In this document: piece by piece, positions 50,877 through 60,812 of the stretch
Layout of the letters: every line of letters begins with the position of its first letter
How positions within the stretch are numbered: the stretch's first letter is position 1
Source: Bacillota bacterium
GTDB lineage: Bacteria > Bacillota > Clostridia > Christensenellales > SZUA-584
Assembly: GCA_023461435.1 (NCBI GenBank)
Contig: JAEYLC010000034.1
Location: forward strand, 62,001 to 126,000
Direction: 5' to 3'
Length of the DNA: 64,000 nt
Notes under the pieces: model-generated
Seen by the model: the letters and a program-made list of their open reading frames with translations, nothing else
What the model was told of the DNA's origin: nothing
The model's database searches: none
Made by a program: the position numbers and the translations under genes

Positions 50877-52211
50877 ATGAGAAAAAGAGTTTTTGTACTG
50901 TTTGTAGCCGTGGTGCTTTGCTTTGCCATGCTGGCTGGCTGCGGTGCTCCTAGCACACCTTCAGAACCTGCTTCGACAGAGAGTGCCGCAGACGTTTCAG
51001 AGTCCGCAGCTCCTGCCGAAACATCAGACAGTGAACCGGTTACCTTGAGAATCCTTGCCGGCCAGTCTACAAGTGATGCTGGTATTGAGGAATTTATCAC
51101 CGAAGCGGTGGCGAAAAAATATCCTAATATCACGTTAGAGTGGGAATGTGTTGACTGGGGAACCGGTTTCCAACCCAAAATGCAGGTTTATATGCAAAAC
51201 GGCCTGCCCGACATCATGGTCGGCAAAGCCCAGGACGTTGTGACGTATGGTTCGCTGGGTTTGCTGGCTGACCTTAGCGGTAAGCCGTATATGGGCGAGG
51301 TGCTTGAGGCTGCGAATGATGGCGTGACATTGGACGGCAAGCTTTATGGGCTCACTTACAACGCGCTTTATCAGGGCGTTTACTACAACAAAGCCATGTT
51401 CGAAGAAAACGGCTGGACGGTCCCGGATACGCTGGAACAGCTGCAGGCTATCATTGATGACTGCAACGCCAAGGGTATCACTCCTTTTGCCACGCATATG
51501 GTGGACACATGGAGCATTGGCAATATGACAATGCAGTTCGCTGTGAACGATGTCTTCCGCAACACTCCGGATTGGGGCGACCAGTTCCGTGCCGGCAACG
51601 TGACCTTTGCGGCATCGGACGAATATCGCAAATGCTATGAATACAACAAGCTGATTTATGACAATACATGGAGTGATGAGACTTTCTCAACAGAGCAGAC
51701 AGCTTGTGACGCCAAAATGGTGCAGGGCGAAGCCGCTATGAAAGTATCCGGTTCCTGGAGTATCCAGAATTTCCTTGATGTCGATGAAAACTTCGACTTT
51801 GGTATTTTCCCGTTCCCCAACCAGACCGGCGATGCAAAGCTGCTTTTTGAGCCCAACATGACGTATATGGCCAGTGCAGACAGCCCCAACCAAGACGCCA
51901 TTGACAAGTTCTTGGAGGTCATCAGCACGGATAAAGAACTCGCTTTGGAAATTTACAACTTTACGAAGACAGCGCCGATGATCAAGGGCGTGACACCCAC
52001 GTTTACGAACCCGAGCCAGGCCGATATCGACAAGTATGCGGCCGAAGGCCGGATTCAGGATGTGAACCTCGGAAACAACCAGCTTCAGTGGGGGGGGTTC
52101 CAGGAAGAAAACGCCAAGGATATCGCTGAGTACCTGCAGGGCAACATCACGATTGACGACGCGCTCAAGGCTGCGGATGCAAGAAAAGATAACAGCAAGT
52201 CCGTATCATAA
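50877..52211 (+). CDS. Family 1 oligosaccharide-binding lipoprotein of a CUT1 importer
   Basis: A 444-residue lipoprotein with lipobox MLAGC, an acidic linker and a carbohydrate-binding fold (AVAKKYPNITLEWECVDWG, LPDIMVGKAQDVVTYG, GVYYNKAMFEENGWTVPDT). ATG 50877 lies six bases after AAGGAGG, whereas ATG 50871 touches it. It feeds the MalF/MalG-like permeases at 52305 and 53192. The alpha-galactosidase at 54057 suggests alpha-galactosides such as melibiose or raffinose-type sugars. It is a paralogue of the sensor-operon lipoprotein. Confidence 0.92.
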   Translation: MRKRVFVLFVAVVLCFAMLAGCGAPSTPSEPASTESAADVSESAAPAETSDSEPVTLRILAGQSTSDAGIEEFITEAVAKKYPNITLEWECVDWGTGFQPKMQVYMQNGLPDIMVGKAQDVVTYGSLGLLADLSGKPYMGEVLEAANDGVTLDGKLYGLTYNALYQGVYYNKAMFEENGWTVPDTLEQLQAIIDDCNAKGITPFATHMVDTWSIGNMTMQFAVNDVFRNTPDWGDQFRAGNVTFAASDEYRKCYEYNKLIYDNTWSDETFSTEQTACDAKMVQGEAAMKVSGSWSIQNFLDVDENFDFGIFPFPNQTGDAKLLFEPNMTYMASADSPNQDAIDKFLEVISTDKELALEIYNFTKTAPMIKGVTPTFTNPSQADIDKYAAEGRIQDVNLGNNQLQWGGFQEENAKDIAEYLQGNITIDDALKAADARKDNSKSVS

Positions 52212-52222
52212 TCTTTGAACCG

Positions 52223-52256
52223 ATAGAGCCGTTTCTATACGGAAACGGCTCTATCT
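52223..52256 (+). other. Intercistronic stem-loop after the CUT1 binding protein
   Basis: GATAGAGCCGTTTC and GAAACGGCTCTATC form a perfect 14-base stem with loop TATACG, 12 bases after the stop. No T-run follows. It probably protects binding-protein mRNA or reduces read-through into the permeases. Confidence 0.75.
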
Positions 52257-52304
52257 ATATCTCGACAGAGTCCCGCTATCGATAAGGGGCGTTAAGGAGA
52301 TCGC

Positions 52305-53192
52305 ATGAAAAAACGTTTGCGTAATCAGAGTAGGCGAGAAAAGGCGCAGTATCTGGCCTTGGTGTTACCCGGTATGATCGTATTTACGATTGGGCTTATC
52401 ATACCCATGCTGTTGGGGCTGTATTATTCGTTCACCAGCTGGAATGGGATGACCCCCGATAAACCGTTTGTCGGACTGGATAACTATGCAAGAATGTTAA
52501 ACGACAGTTATGCGCAAGCGGCATGGGGGTTTACCATTAAGTTTACGATTCTTAATACCGTAATTCAAAATGCAGGAGCTATCCTTTTAGCTGTCGCGCT
52601 CGATAGTGCGATCAAGCTCAAGAAGGTGTTTCGAACCATATTCTTTATCCCTTGCCTCATCAGCGCGCTGGTTGTTGGCTTCATATTTTTAAAGCTTTAC
52701 GGGAATGTCCTGCCTGCGCTAATGGATGCATTTGGATGGAATGTCAACACAATGTTGTTTGGAAGCGACAGCACTGTGCTTGCCGGTATGCTGATCGCAA
52801 ACAACTGGCAATGGATCGGATATTGGATGCTGATCTATTTAGCGGCACTGCAATCCATTCCCGGATATCTGTATGAAGCTGCAAAGCTGGACGGCGCGAA
52901 TGTGTTCCAGCAGTTTAGGCGTATTACCCTGCCGATGCTGGCACCGGCGATGACGATATGCATCGTGGGTATAACAACCGGTTCACTCAAGGTTTATGAT
53001 CTGTTGGTGTCGTCCACCGGCGGGGGGCCCGGACGTGCTTCCACTTCGATCATTTATTACATCTACAATACCGCCATCAGCGGGCGGCAATACGGATATG
53101 GCTCCGCGTTATCCATATCGCTCATATTGATACTGTTGCTAATCGCAATGGTACAGGTCAAGTATCTTAAAAAGAAAGAGGTGCAAATGTGA
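52305..53192 (+). CDS. MalF-type sugar ABC permease
   Basis: A 295-residue membrane protein with six predicted helices. The start (YLALVLPGMIVFTIGLIIPM) and the cytoplasmic EAA loop YEAAKLDGANVFQQFRRITLPML, which contacts the ATPase, are typical of CUT1 permeases. The later STGGGPGRASTSIIYYIYN is common to UgpA/MsmF-like members. It pairs with the permease at 53192, with which it overlaps by one base (TGATG). Confidence 0.93.
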   Translation: MKKRLRNQSRREKAQYLALVLPGMIVFTIGLIIPMLLGLYYSFTSWNGMTPDKPFVGLDNYARMLNDSYAQAAWGFTIKFTILNTVIQNAGAILLAVALDSAIKLKKVFRTIFFIPCLISALVVGFIFLKLYGNVLPALMDAFGWNVNTMLFGSDSTVLAGMLIANNWQWIGYWMLIYLAALQSIPGYLYEAAKLDGANVFQQFRRITLPMLAPAMTICIVGITTGSLKVYDLLVSSTGGGPGRASTSIIYYIYNTAISGRQYGYGSALSISLILILLLIAMVQVKYLKKKEVQM

Positions 53193-54052
53193 TGCGCGTT
53201 AGAAAAGAGGTCACTGCGGAAAGGAAAAAATACACGTTCGGCACGCTGATTACGCAGTTGTCAGTGCTGATTGCGGCTGTGTTCTTTGCATCTCCGCTTT
53301 TTATCGTGTTAAGCTATTCTTTTAAAACAAAAAAAGAGATATATACGGGCAATCCTTTGTCGCTGCCGGAAGCTTTCAATTTCGATAACTACGAAACTGC
53401 GTTCAAAAAGCTGAATTTGTCAACGACGCTGTTAAACACGTTGATTTACACTGTCGTTTCGGTTGCCATTCTCGCTCTGATATGCGGTGCGGCGGCATGG
53501 GCTATTGCGCGCAACAGAAAGAAGTTTTATAAATTCGCATATATATTCTTTATTATTGGTTTGCTCATTCCGGCGCAGGCGCTTTTTTTGCCGATATACA
53601 CGGTGGGCTTTAATACTGGCTTGGTCAATTCACGGTTGGGCGTCATTTTCATGTACATCGCCACCAATATATCATTCGGTATTTTCTTAATGAACAGCTT
53701 TATGATGACAGTCCCCATCGAATTGGAGGAAGCGGCTAAGATTGATGGATGCTCGGTAATCGGCACTTATTTTCGAATCGTTCTGCCGCTGCTGAAGCCT
53801 GCCATAGCAACGCTAGTCATTATGCAGTCATTCCAGATATGGAATGACTATCTGATGAGCAGCCTTTTTGTCAGCACCAACGAGCTGAAAACAATTACCG
53901 TCGCCATACAAGCGCTGTTCTCACAGCAAACGAGCGATTATACGACAGCGTTTGCAGCCATCGTTATTTCGGTGCTGCCGATCTGTATACTGTTCATCGT
54001 ACTGCAAAAATACTTTATCAAGGGCATGACGATGGGAGCCGTGAAAGGATAA
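53192..54052 (+). CDS. MalG-type sugar ABC permease
   Basis: A 286-residue membrane protein with six predicted helices and the EAA loop ELEEAAKIDGCSVIGTYFRIVLPLL. Its start ATG overlaps the TGA of the MalF-like gene (TGATG), and GAGGTG lies just upstream, so ATG 53192 is favoured over GTG 53189. It forms the second half of the translocation pore for the sugar bound by the lipoprotein at 50877. The alpha-galactosidase gene follows after four bases. Confidence 0.93.
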   Translation: MRVRKEVTAERKKYTFGTLITQLSVLIAAVFFASPLFIVLSYSFKTKKEIYTGNPLSLPEAFNFDNYETAFKKLNLSTTLLNTLIYTVVSVAILALICGAAAWAIARNRKKFYKFAYIFFIIGLLIPAQALFLPIYTVGFNTGLVNSRLGVIFMYIATNISFGIFLMNSFMMTVPIELEEAAKIDGCSVIGTYFRIVLPLLKPAIATLVIMQSFQIWNDYLMSSLFVSTNELKTITVAIQALFSQQTSDYTTAFAAIVISVLPICILFIVLQKYFIKGMTMGAVKG

Positions 54053-54056
54053 GCGG

Positions 54057-56114
54057 ATGGATATACGGATACATAAAAACGGATTATACTTGGATATTGT
54101 CGTATCGCCCGAAGGCGAGGTTTTCCTGCTGAATATTTCAGCGGGAGAGCGGCCGCTTCCGGGGAAAATACAGTGGTATCGCATGGTTGAACTGCAGCTG
54201 TCAGGGCAGAACCAAAACGATCACCACGGCAGCAAGCATACCGGAACGCAGCCCGGCAGTTTGCTGAGATATCAGGGGCATATCATTGAGGAAAATTGTT
54301 TCGGTACACGGCTTGTGTTGCGGCAAAAATGGCAGAATCTGCTGGCTTTCAGCTGTTTGCAGTTTTATAACGGCATACCTGTTGTGAAAAGCTGGACAGA
54401 GATAACGAATACAGGTGAAGATCAGTCGGCGGCTATCGAATATGTGTCGTCATTTGCTCTCACAGGCCTTAGTGATGGAGCGAAGCGCGGGTGTAACAGC
54501 TTGGTACATATTCCTCACAGTACGTGGTTTGGCGAAGCGCAGTGGAAAAAGCATACCCTGCAACAACTCGGATATGACACCGTCAATGAGTTTTCGATGA
54601 AACGTGTGCATTTGACCAGCACAGGCAGCTGGCCTTGCGGCGAATACCTGCCGATGGGCAGCTACGAAAACACAGCTTCCGCCCAGACCATCACTTGGCA
54701 GGTCGAGACGGCAGCATCATGGAATTGGGAGTTATCAGATATAGACTCCTCTCTCTACCTTCAGATCAGTGGGCCGTGCTATCAGGATAACAATTATTTG
54801 AAGAAACTCAAACCGCATGAAACGTTTGCTTCCGTTCCATGTGCCGTGGCCTTTGTGGAGGGGGACTTTGAGGAAAGCATCAGGCAACTGACGCGCTATC
54901 GCCGGGCCATTCGCCGCACGAATGAGGACAACGCGCATCCGTCGGTCATATTCAACGATTACATGAATTGCTTGATGGGCGATCCGACGACCGCGAAGGA
55001 ACTGCCGATGATCGACGCGGCGGCCGAAGCCGGATGCAAGTACTATTGCATCGATTGCGGCTGGTACAGCGACGGCAAATGGTGGGACGGAGTTGGCGAA
55101 TGGTTCCCCAGCTCCAAACGTTTCCCCGGCGGCATCACTGAGCCATTGGATTATATCCGTCAAAAGGGTATGATTCCGGGGCTCTGGCTGGAAATTGAGG
55201 TGATGGGAATCGCCTGCCCGTTGGCGCAGAAAGTACCTGCGGACTGGTTCTTCCAACGTGATGGTCGGCCCATAATCGATCATGGCCGATATTTGCTTGA
55301 CTTCAGGCATCCGGGAGTCATCGCCCATGCCGATGCGGTAGTGGGCCGCCTTGTCAACGATTATGGCGTGGGTTATATCAAAAATGACTATAACATCAAT
55401 TCTGGGCCCGGAACAGAGATCAGCGCCGACAGCGCGGGCGACGGTTTGCTCCAGCATACGCGAGCGTATCTGAAATGGCTCGATTCGGTATTTGAACGAT
55501 ACCCGAACCTTGTTATTGAAAATTGCGGCAGCGGCGGTATGCGCATGGAATATTCTCTTCTTTCCCGCTGCAGTATCCAAAGCGTGACCGATCAAACGGA
55601 TTATATCAAAATGGCCGCAATCGCGTGCAACTGTATGACGGCGGTGACGCCGGAGCAGGCGGCCATATGGAGTTATCCGCTTACAGAAGGCGACGAAGAA
55701 GAAACAATATTCAACATGGTCAACGCCATAATGTTCCGAATTCATCAAAGCGGGCATCTTGCGGAGTTGTCGCCAGAACGTATCCGGTATATCCATGAGG
55801 GCATACAATACCATCTTGGCATATGCGAAAGGGTCAAAGATGGCTTGCCAATTTGGCCTTTAGGGCTGGCGTCTATGTCGTCCGGCCACTTCTGCGCAGG
55901 GATAGATTGCGGTGACATTCAATATCTGGCTGTCTGGAATATCTCGTTGAGGGAGGATATTTGCATTCCGGTACATCCTGATGTGGAAACGATCCGATGC
56001 GCATATCCCGCTGCGCTGAATGTGCCTATAAGGCACGATAAGAGTCACAATAAGCTTTCAATAAGCATGGCTCCTAAAACCGCCAGGTTTTTTGAACTGC
56101 GTATTAACGTGTAA
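54057..56114 (+). CDS. Alpha-galactosidase, glycoside hydrolase family 36
   Basis: A 685-residue GH36 enzyme. An N-terminal beta-sandwich (about 1-300) is followed by the catalytic barrel, with DCGWYSDGKWWDGVGEWFPS and GMIPGLWLEIE. The likely nucleophile is Asp444 in YIKNDYN and the acid/base is Asp512 in SVTDQTDY. A C-terminal beta domain completes it. No signal peptide is present, so it acts in the cytoplasm on imported alpha-galactosides, releasing galactose. Overall arrangement and size fit the family (about 700 residues), although the sequence around the nucleophile differs from the commoner KWDMNR type, so specificity may be shifted. Confidence 0.85.
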   Translation: MDIRIHKNGLYLDIVVSPEGEVFLLNISAGERPLPGKIQWYRMVELQLSGQNQNDHHGSKHTGTQPGSLLRYQGHIIEENCFGTRLVLRQKWQNLLAFSCLQFYNGIPVVKSWTEITNTGEDQSAAIEYVSSFALTGLSDGAKRGCNSLVHIPHSTWFGEAQWKKHTLQQLGYDTVNEFSMKRVHLTSTGSWPCGEYLPMGSYENTASAQTITWQVETAASWNWELSDIDSSLYLQISGPCYQDNNYLKKLKPHETFASVPCAVAFVEGDFEESIRQLTRYRRAIRRTNEDNAHPSVIFNDYMNCLMGDPTTAKELPMIDAAAEAGCKYYCIDCGWYSDGKWWDGVGEWFPSSKRFPGGITEPLDYIRQKGMIPGLWLEIEVMGIACPLAQKVPADWFFQRDGRPIIDHGRYLLDFRHPGVIAHADAVVGRLVNDYGVGYIKNDYNINSGPGTEISADSAGDGLLQHTRAYLKWLDSVFERYPNLVIENCGSGGMRMEYSLLSRCSIQSVTDQTDYIKMAAIACNCMTAVTPEQAAIWSYPLTEGDEEETIFNMVNAIMFRIHQSGHLAELSPERIRYIHEGIQYHLGICERVKDGLPIWPLGLASMSSGHFCAGIDCGDIQYLAVWNISLREDICIPVHPDVETIRCAYPAALNVPIRHDKSHNKLSISMAPKTARFFELRINV

Positions 56115-56298
56115 AAAAGAATCAATGCGGCTTTGGACTTCTCCACGATTATGTTCAAAGAGATGCAACAGAAAGGAAGGAGATTTCCGCATGGGCTTGC
56201 GGTGCGGCAGCGTGGAGTTCTGTCGCAATGTCAATGCGGCTTTATGCGTGTTGACGAGCGGTGCAACAAAAGGTATGCACGGCAAAGCGAAACAGATT

Positions 56299-57420
56299 AT
56301 GGCAAAAGTGACTTTAAAAGAAATCAAGAAGGTGTATGACAAAAACGTCACGGCAGTACAGGAGTTTAATCTCGATATTGCGGACAAGGAATTTATCGTG
56401 CTCGTAGGGCCGTCAGGCTGCGGCAAATCGACGACACTTCGTATGGTGGCGGGGCTGGAGGAGATATCGTCAGGAGAACTATTTATCGACGACAAGATTG
56501 TCAATACCGTGCCACCGAAGGACAGGGATATCGCGATGGTGTTTCAGAACTACGCACTGTATCCTCATATGACGGTATATGAAAACTTGGCATTCGCGTT
56601 AAAGCTGCGCAAGGTGAAAAAAAACGTTATAGATGCGAAAGTGAAAGAAGCAGCCGGCATACTCGGCATCACTGACCTTCTTAAAAGAAAACCGAAGGCG
56701 CTTTCTGGCGGACAACGTCAGAGGGTAGCGATCGGGCGTGCAATTGTACGCGAACCCAAGGTGTTCTTGATGGACGAGCCGCTTAGTAACCTTGACGCAA
56801 AGCTGCGAAATCAGATGCGTGCCGAAATTATAAAGCTGCGTCAAAGCGTCGATACAACGTTCATCTATGTGACGCATGACCAGACGGAGGCGATGACGCT
56901 TGGTGACCGTATTGTGATCATGAAGGACGGCTTCATACAGCAGATCGGCACGCCGCAGGAGGTGTTCAACCATCCGGCCAACCTGTTTGTGGCAGGATTT
57001 ATTGGTTCGCCTCAGATAAACTTCTTCGATGCGCGTCTGATTAAACAGAATAATCGGTATGCCGCCGATATGATGGGGGTCAGGCTTGCGCTGACAACAG
57101 AGATGAATGACAGGTTGCTTCAAAAAGGCGCTATTGAACAGGATATTTTATTGGGCGTAAGGCCCGAACATATGAGCATTGCGGTGCACGGTGAAGAGGG
57201 TGCGATATCCGCAGTGGTGGATGTGTCAGAAATGATGGGCAGCGAAATGTATATTCACCTGAATGTTGATGAGAGGGATGCCGTGGTTCGAATACCCACT
57301 GTCGATTTAGATAAAAACTTTCAGGGTAAAATTGGTTGTTGCACTGAGATCCATGTTAAATTTCCAGCCGCGCTGGTACATTTGTTCTCCAAGGAGGATG
57401 AAAAGAATCTGCTGGCTTAA
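56299..57420 (+). CDS. MsmK/UgpC-type sugar ABC importer ATPase
   Basis: A 373-residue ATPase. It has Walker A GPSGCGKST, Q-loop FQNYALYPHMTV, signature ALSGGQRQRVAIGRAI, Walker B VFLMDEPLSNLDA and the switch His in YVTHDQTEAM. A C-terminal TOBE regulatory domain follows (LLGVRPEHMSIA). It energises the CUT1 importer. ATG 56299 (MAKVTLKEIKKVYD) matches the family start, but the only strong ribosome site (GGAAGGAGAT) lies before an in-frame ATG at 56191. Use of that ATG would add 36 residues with three cysteines, so the real start is open. A terminator-like hairpin follows. Confidence 0.9.
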   Translation: MAKVTLKEIKKVYDKNVTAVQEFNLDIADKEFIVLVGPSGCGKSTTLRMVAGLEEISSGELFIDDKIVNTVPPKDRDIAMVFQNYALYPHMTVYENLAFALKLRKVKKNVIDAKVKEAAGILGITDLLKRKPKALSGGQRQRVAIGRAIVREPKVFLMDEPLSNLDAKLRNQMRAEIIKLRQSVDTTFIYVTHDQTEAMTLGDRIVIMKDGFIQQIGTPQEVFNHPANLFVAGFIGSPQINFFDARLIKQNNRYAADMMGVRLALTTEMNDRLLQKGAIEQDILLGVRPEHMSIAVHGEEGAISAVVDVSEMMGSEMYIHLNVDERDAVVRIPTVDLDKNFQGKIGCCTEIHVKFPAALVHLFSKEDEKNLLA

Positions 57421-57461
57421 TGGGGGCTGTTACAGTTTCAATGGCTGACAGCCTGATTCAC

Positions 57462-57500
57462 GGTCCATGAATTGAACCTTCATGGGCCGCGCGTTTTATT
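57462..57500 (+). terminator. Probable terminator of the alpha-galactoside operon
   Basis: GGTCCATGAA (57462-57471) pairs with TTCATGGGCC (57479-57488) with one T-G pair, followed by GCGCGTTTTATT. It lies 42 bases after the ATPase stop. Confidence 0.6.
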
Positions 57501-57587
57501 CTCACACATGAGAAAACGATGTTAATGTGTGATGCAGGATTTTCGGAAGAGCGCTATCTTTCTCGTACAATCAAGAGGAGGAAAATC

Positions 57588-59581
57588 ATGAACCCTTTAA
57601 AAAAACGCGAATCGGCACAAAGATTATTGCAGCCTTTTTATTCGTAGCGATCATTTGTGGTATCGTCGGGATTATCGGTCTTGAGAATATGACTAACATA
57701 AGCGAAGCGGGAAATCAGTTATACGAAAAAAATACTGTGGGTTTGGGGTATATCAACAATATTGCCGTTTATTATCAGCGGGCGAGGTATATGGCGATTA
57801 AGATGTCTTTGGTGGAAGGAGAGCAGGCCAAATCAAAATGCCAGGAAGAGCTGGACACCTATACAAAACTGGTCAATAAAAATATCCGGCAATATGGTAC
57901 GCTGGTATCAGACAAAGATGAAAAAATACTGTTCAAAAAGCTGAGTGCGAGCTGGGATCAGTACAACGAAAGTGTGGTGAAGGCTTACAGCATCAATCAG
58001 TCGGATCAGGTCGCTGATTACATTTTCAATGTTTCCAGCTATGAAGGCGACTACGTGGAGAAAAACCTTGATAAACTTATAACATATAACGAGGCGCAAG
58101 CCTCTGACAAGGGCATACAGAACAAACAGATTGCCCAAAATTCAACGTTTGTCATGTTATTCATCGTATCGGGCGCATTCGTTGCGGCTATTGCGTTGGG
58201 GCTGATAATATCCAAAACGATAAGCAAGCCCATAAAAAAGCTCAAACAGGCGGCAGACCAGCTAGCTTTGGGAGATACGTCAATAGATATTGCCATAAAA
58301 CGTAAAGACGAAATCGGCGGATTAAGTGAAGCTTTTGAAAGAGTGGTTGCTGCAATACACAGCCTTATCGATGACGCTTATGGATTGGTGGATGCTGCTG
58401 TACAAGGCCGCTTGTCTGAGCGCGCGGATCAGGATAAGCATAATGGCGATTATAAAAAGATCATAGAAGGCTTCAATAAAACGCTGGACGCTGTGATCGC
58501 ACCCATCGAAGAAGCGTCACTTGTGTTGGCCGACGTGTCTGAAGGCAATTTGAACAGTGTGATTACGGGCAATTTTAGTGGAGACCATGCGCGGATTAAG
58601 GATTACGTCAATAATACGACTGGCTCTTTAAAGGGGTATATACAAGAGATTTCAGCAGTTCTGGGCAATATGGCAGATGGAGATTTTGCGCAAGAGGTCA
58701 TATCTGATTATAAGGGGGATTTTATTGCGCTGAAGGACGCGATCAACGCCATTATGCGCTCGTTTAACCAAATGATTGCAAAGATCAATATGTCGGCGAA
58801 TCAAGTGGCTTCAGGCACACGCCAACTCTCGGTTGGAAGTCAGACGATATCGCAGGGAGCCGTTTCACAGGCAGGCGCGCTGGAGCAGCTTACGGTATCC
58901 ATATCCGAAGTGATGACCCAAACGCGTAGGAATGCTGAAGATGCACGCATCGCAAATGAGCTGTCAGCGCAAGCGAGAGTTGCAGTAAAAGAGGGAAGAC
59001 TGCAGATGAGCAGCATGCAGCAGGCGATGACGGATATCAGCAACTCCTCATTCCGTATTGCTAAAATCACCAAGGTGATTGACGATATCGCGTTCCAGAC
59101 GAATATTCTGGCGCTGAACGCTGCGGTGGAAGCGGGGAGAGCCGGCCTGCATGGCAAGGGTTTTGCTATTGTGGCGGACGAAGTACGCAGCCTTGCAGCC
59201 AAAAGCGCGGACGCGGCTAGGGAAACGGCAACGTTGATTCAAGCATCCATGAAGACGATCGATAACGGTTCGCAGATCACAAATCAAACAGCAGCAGCAC
59301 TGGATTCCATAATGCAGAGTGTCAACAAGATCACCGATATCGTATCGGGAATTGCACTTTCGTCCGGCGAACAGGCTGCTGCGATTTCACAAATTAATAC
59401 TGGTATTGGGCAGCTTTCGCAGGTGGTGCAGACAAACTCGGCAACATCTCAGGAAACCGCAGCGGCTAGCGAACAGCTTTCCGGTCAGGCGGAGATGCTC
59501 AAAGACATGGCTTCGCGATTTGTTATAAAATCCGGTTCTTCTGAGGATAATTTGGGATACAAACAGTGCGATTATATTTGA
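57588..59581 (+). CDS. Methyl-accepting chemotaxis protein, N-terminus frameshifted in an A7 run
   Basis: The main frame (from an internal ATG at 57689) gives 630 residues. It holds a ligand domain (four-helix-bundle type), the membrane helix FVMLFIVSGAFVAAIALGLII, HAMP segments (KPIKKLKQAADQLALGD) and the signalling hairpin IDDIAFQTNILALNAAVEAGRAG. The true start is ATG 57588 after AAGAGGAGG, but that frame stops after 19 codons. Adding one A to the run of seven at 57599-57605 joins it to the missing first helix (RIGTKIIAAFLFVAIICGIVG). As it stands the protein lacks its first membrane helix, unless the run slips in transcription or translation or the base is a sequencing error. Confidence 0.85.
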
Positions 59582-59699
59582 GGAAGCAGTTATTATGGCA
59601 TTGAACATGCCTGAAGTAATATGAATGAGAAGCCAACGATTAATGATGTGAGCCGATGCTTGGGTTAATAAGAATGATTATGATAAGGAGGGATTCGCC

Positions 59700-60812
59700 T
59701 TGAAACGGATACTTACGGTTGTAATAGTTGTTTTGATAATTTTTTGCGGATGTACAGCGACATCTCAATCCTCTGACGTTAAGGAGATAGTTGAAGAAAG
59801 TATGACTACGAACCATGCCGCATGGCCTACTGAAGAATGGAGCACTTCAACTCCCGAAGAGCAGGAGATGGATTCAAATCTCCTGATTAAATCAGAAAAA
59901 AAGATTGAAGACAATTATCCCAATATCTGCAGCGTTCTTGTGGTCCGCAATGGTTTTTTAGTATATGAAAAATACTACAATAATACGCAGAGCGACGAAT
60001 ATAAACCTGTTTACTCGATTACGAAGAGTGTCATGTCTTCTTTAATAGGCATTGCAATCAAAGAAAAATATATTGATAGTGTCGATAATAAGATCGCTGA
60101 TTATTTACCCGAGTATTTTGCACAGTTTGATGACAGCAGAAAAGAAATGACAATTGAAAACGTTTTAACGATGACAGGCGGTCTGGAACCAATCGATTCA
60201 TATTACAGGGGCTATTTTTCAAGTGAGGACTGGACGGACTATGCGCTAAGCAAACCGATGCAAGATGAACCGGGTAAGTCTTTTGCTTACAATACGGGCC
60301 TTACGCATCTGCTTTCAGGTATAATCACAAAAAGATCCGATATGAGTACGCTGGAATTTGCAAATCAATACTTGTTTAAACCAATAGGAATCAATGTTAA
60401 GAAATGGGACCGCTCTCCTGAGGGCTTTTATGGGGGAGGGGCAAGTTTATATTTAACGCCGCAAGATATGGCCAGGTTTGGTTACTTGTATCTGAACAAT
60501 GGCAAATGGGGCGGGATTGAGATTATTTCTAAAGAGTGGGTTGAAAAGTCTACGACTAAGCAGGTATTGTCTGATAAGGGCCAAGGGTATGGGTATTTGT
60601 TCTGGATGTATGACAACAATGCCATTGTTGATGATAAAACCTATTATACATACGCAGCTGTAGGAGCCGAAGGCCAGTACATCGTTGTCGTTCCTGATTT
60701 AAATCTGGTTGCGGTTATAACGGCTAACGAAAATACTCGTTCAAAAGATGGCTCTGATACGGCAGATATTATTTGGGATTATGTTATACCCTCGGTTATA
60801 GACAGCGAGTAA
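59700..60812 (+). CDS. Serine hydrolase lipoprotein (class C beta-lactamase-like)
   Basis: A 370-residue protein of the beta-lactamase/penicillin-binding-protein superfamily. A signal peptide with lipobox IFCGC anchors it outside the membrane. The nucleophile is in YSITKSVMSSLIG (Ser-x-x-Lys). A tyrosine/asparagine motif is in FAYNTGLTHLLSG, and GGGASLYLTPQDMARFGYLYLNNG follows. Such proteins are usually esterases or peptidases rather than resistance enzymes. TTG 59700 is the start, eight bases after AAGGAGGG. It stands alone and has no visible link to the sugar genes. Confidence 0.87.
   Translation: MKRILTVVIVVLIIFCGCTATSQSSDVKEIVEESMTTNHAAWPTEEWSTSTPEEQEMDSNLLIKSEKKIEDNYPNICSVLVVRNGFLVYEKYYNNTQSDEYKPVYSITKSVMSSLIGIAIKEKYIDSVDNKIADYLPEYFAQFDDSRKEMTIENVLTMTGGLEPIDSYYRGYFSSEDWTDYALSKPMQDEPGKSFAYNTGLTHLLSGIITKRSDMSTLEFANQYLFKPIGINVKKWDRSPEGFYGGGASLYLTPQDMARFGYLYLNNGKWGGIEIISKEWVEKSTTKQVLSDKGQGYGYLFWMYDNNAIVDDKTYYTYAAVGAEGQYIVVVPDLNLVAVITANENTRSKDGSDTADIIWDYVIPSVIDSE

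Noticed and set aside
54735..55814. A 359-codon minus-strand open frame opposite the alpha-galactosidase
   Set aside because: It lies wholly inside the GH36 catalytic domain and has no start signal or protein-like motifs.
60191..60202. CCAATCGATTCA, a match to the LacI operator core
   Set aside because: It lies inside the serine hydrolase coding sequence far from any sugar promoter, and its flanks do not match the other operators. It is probably chance.
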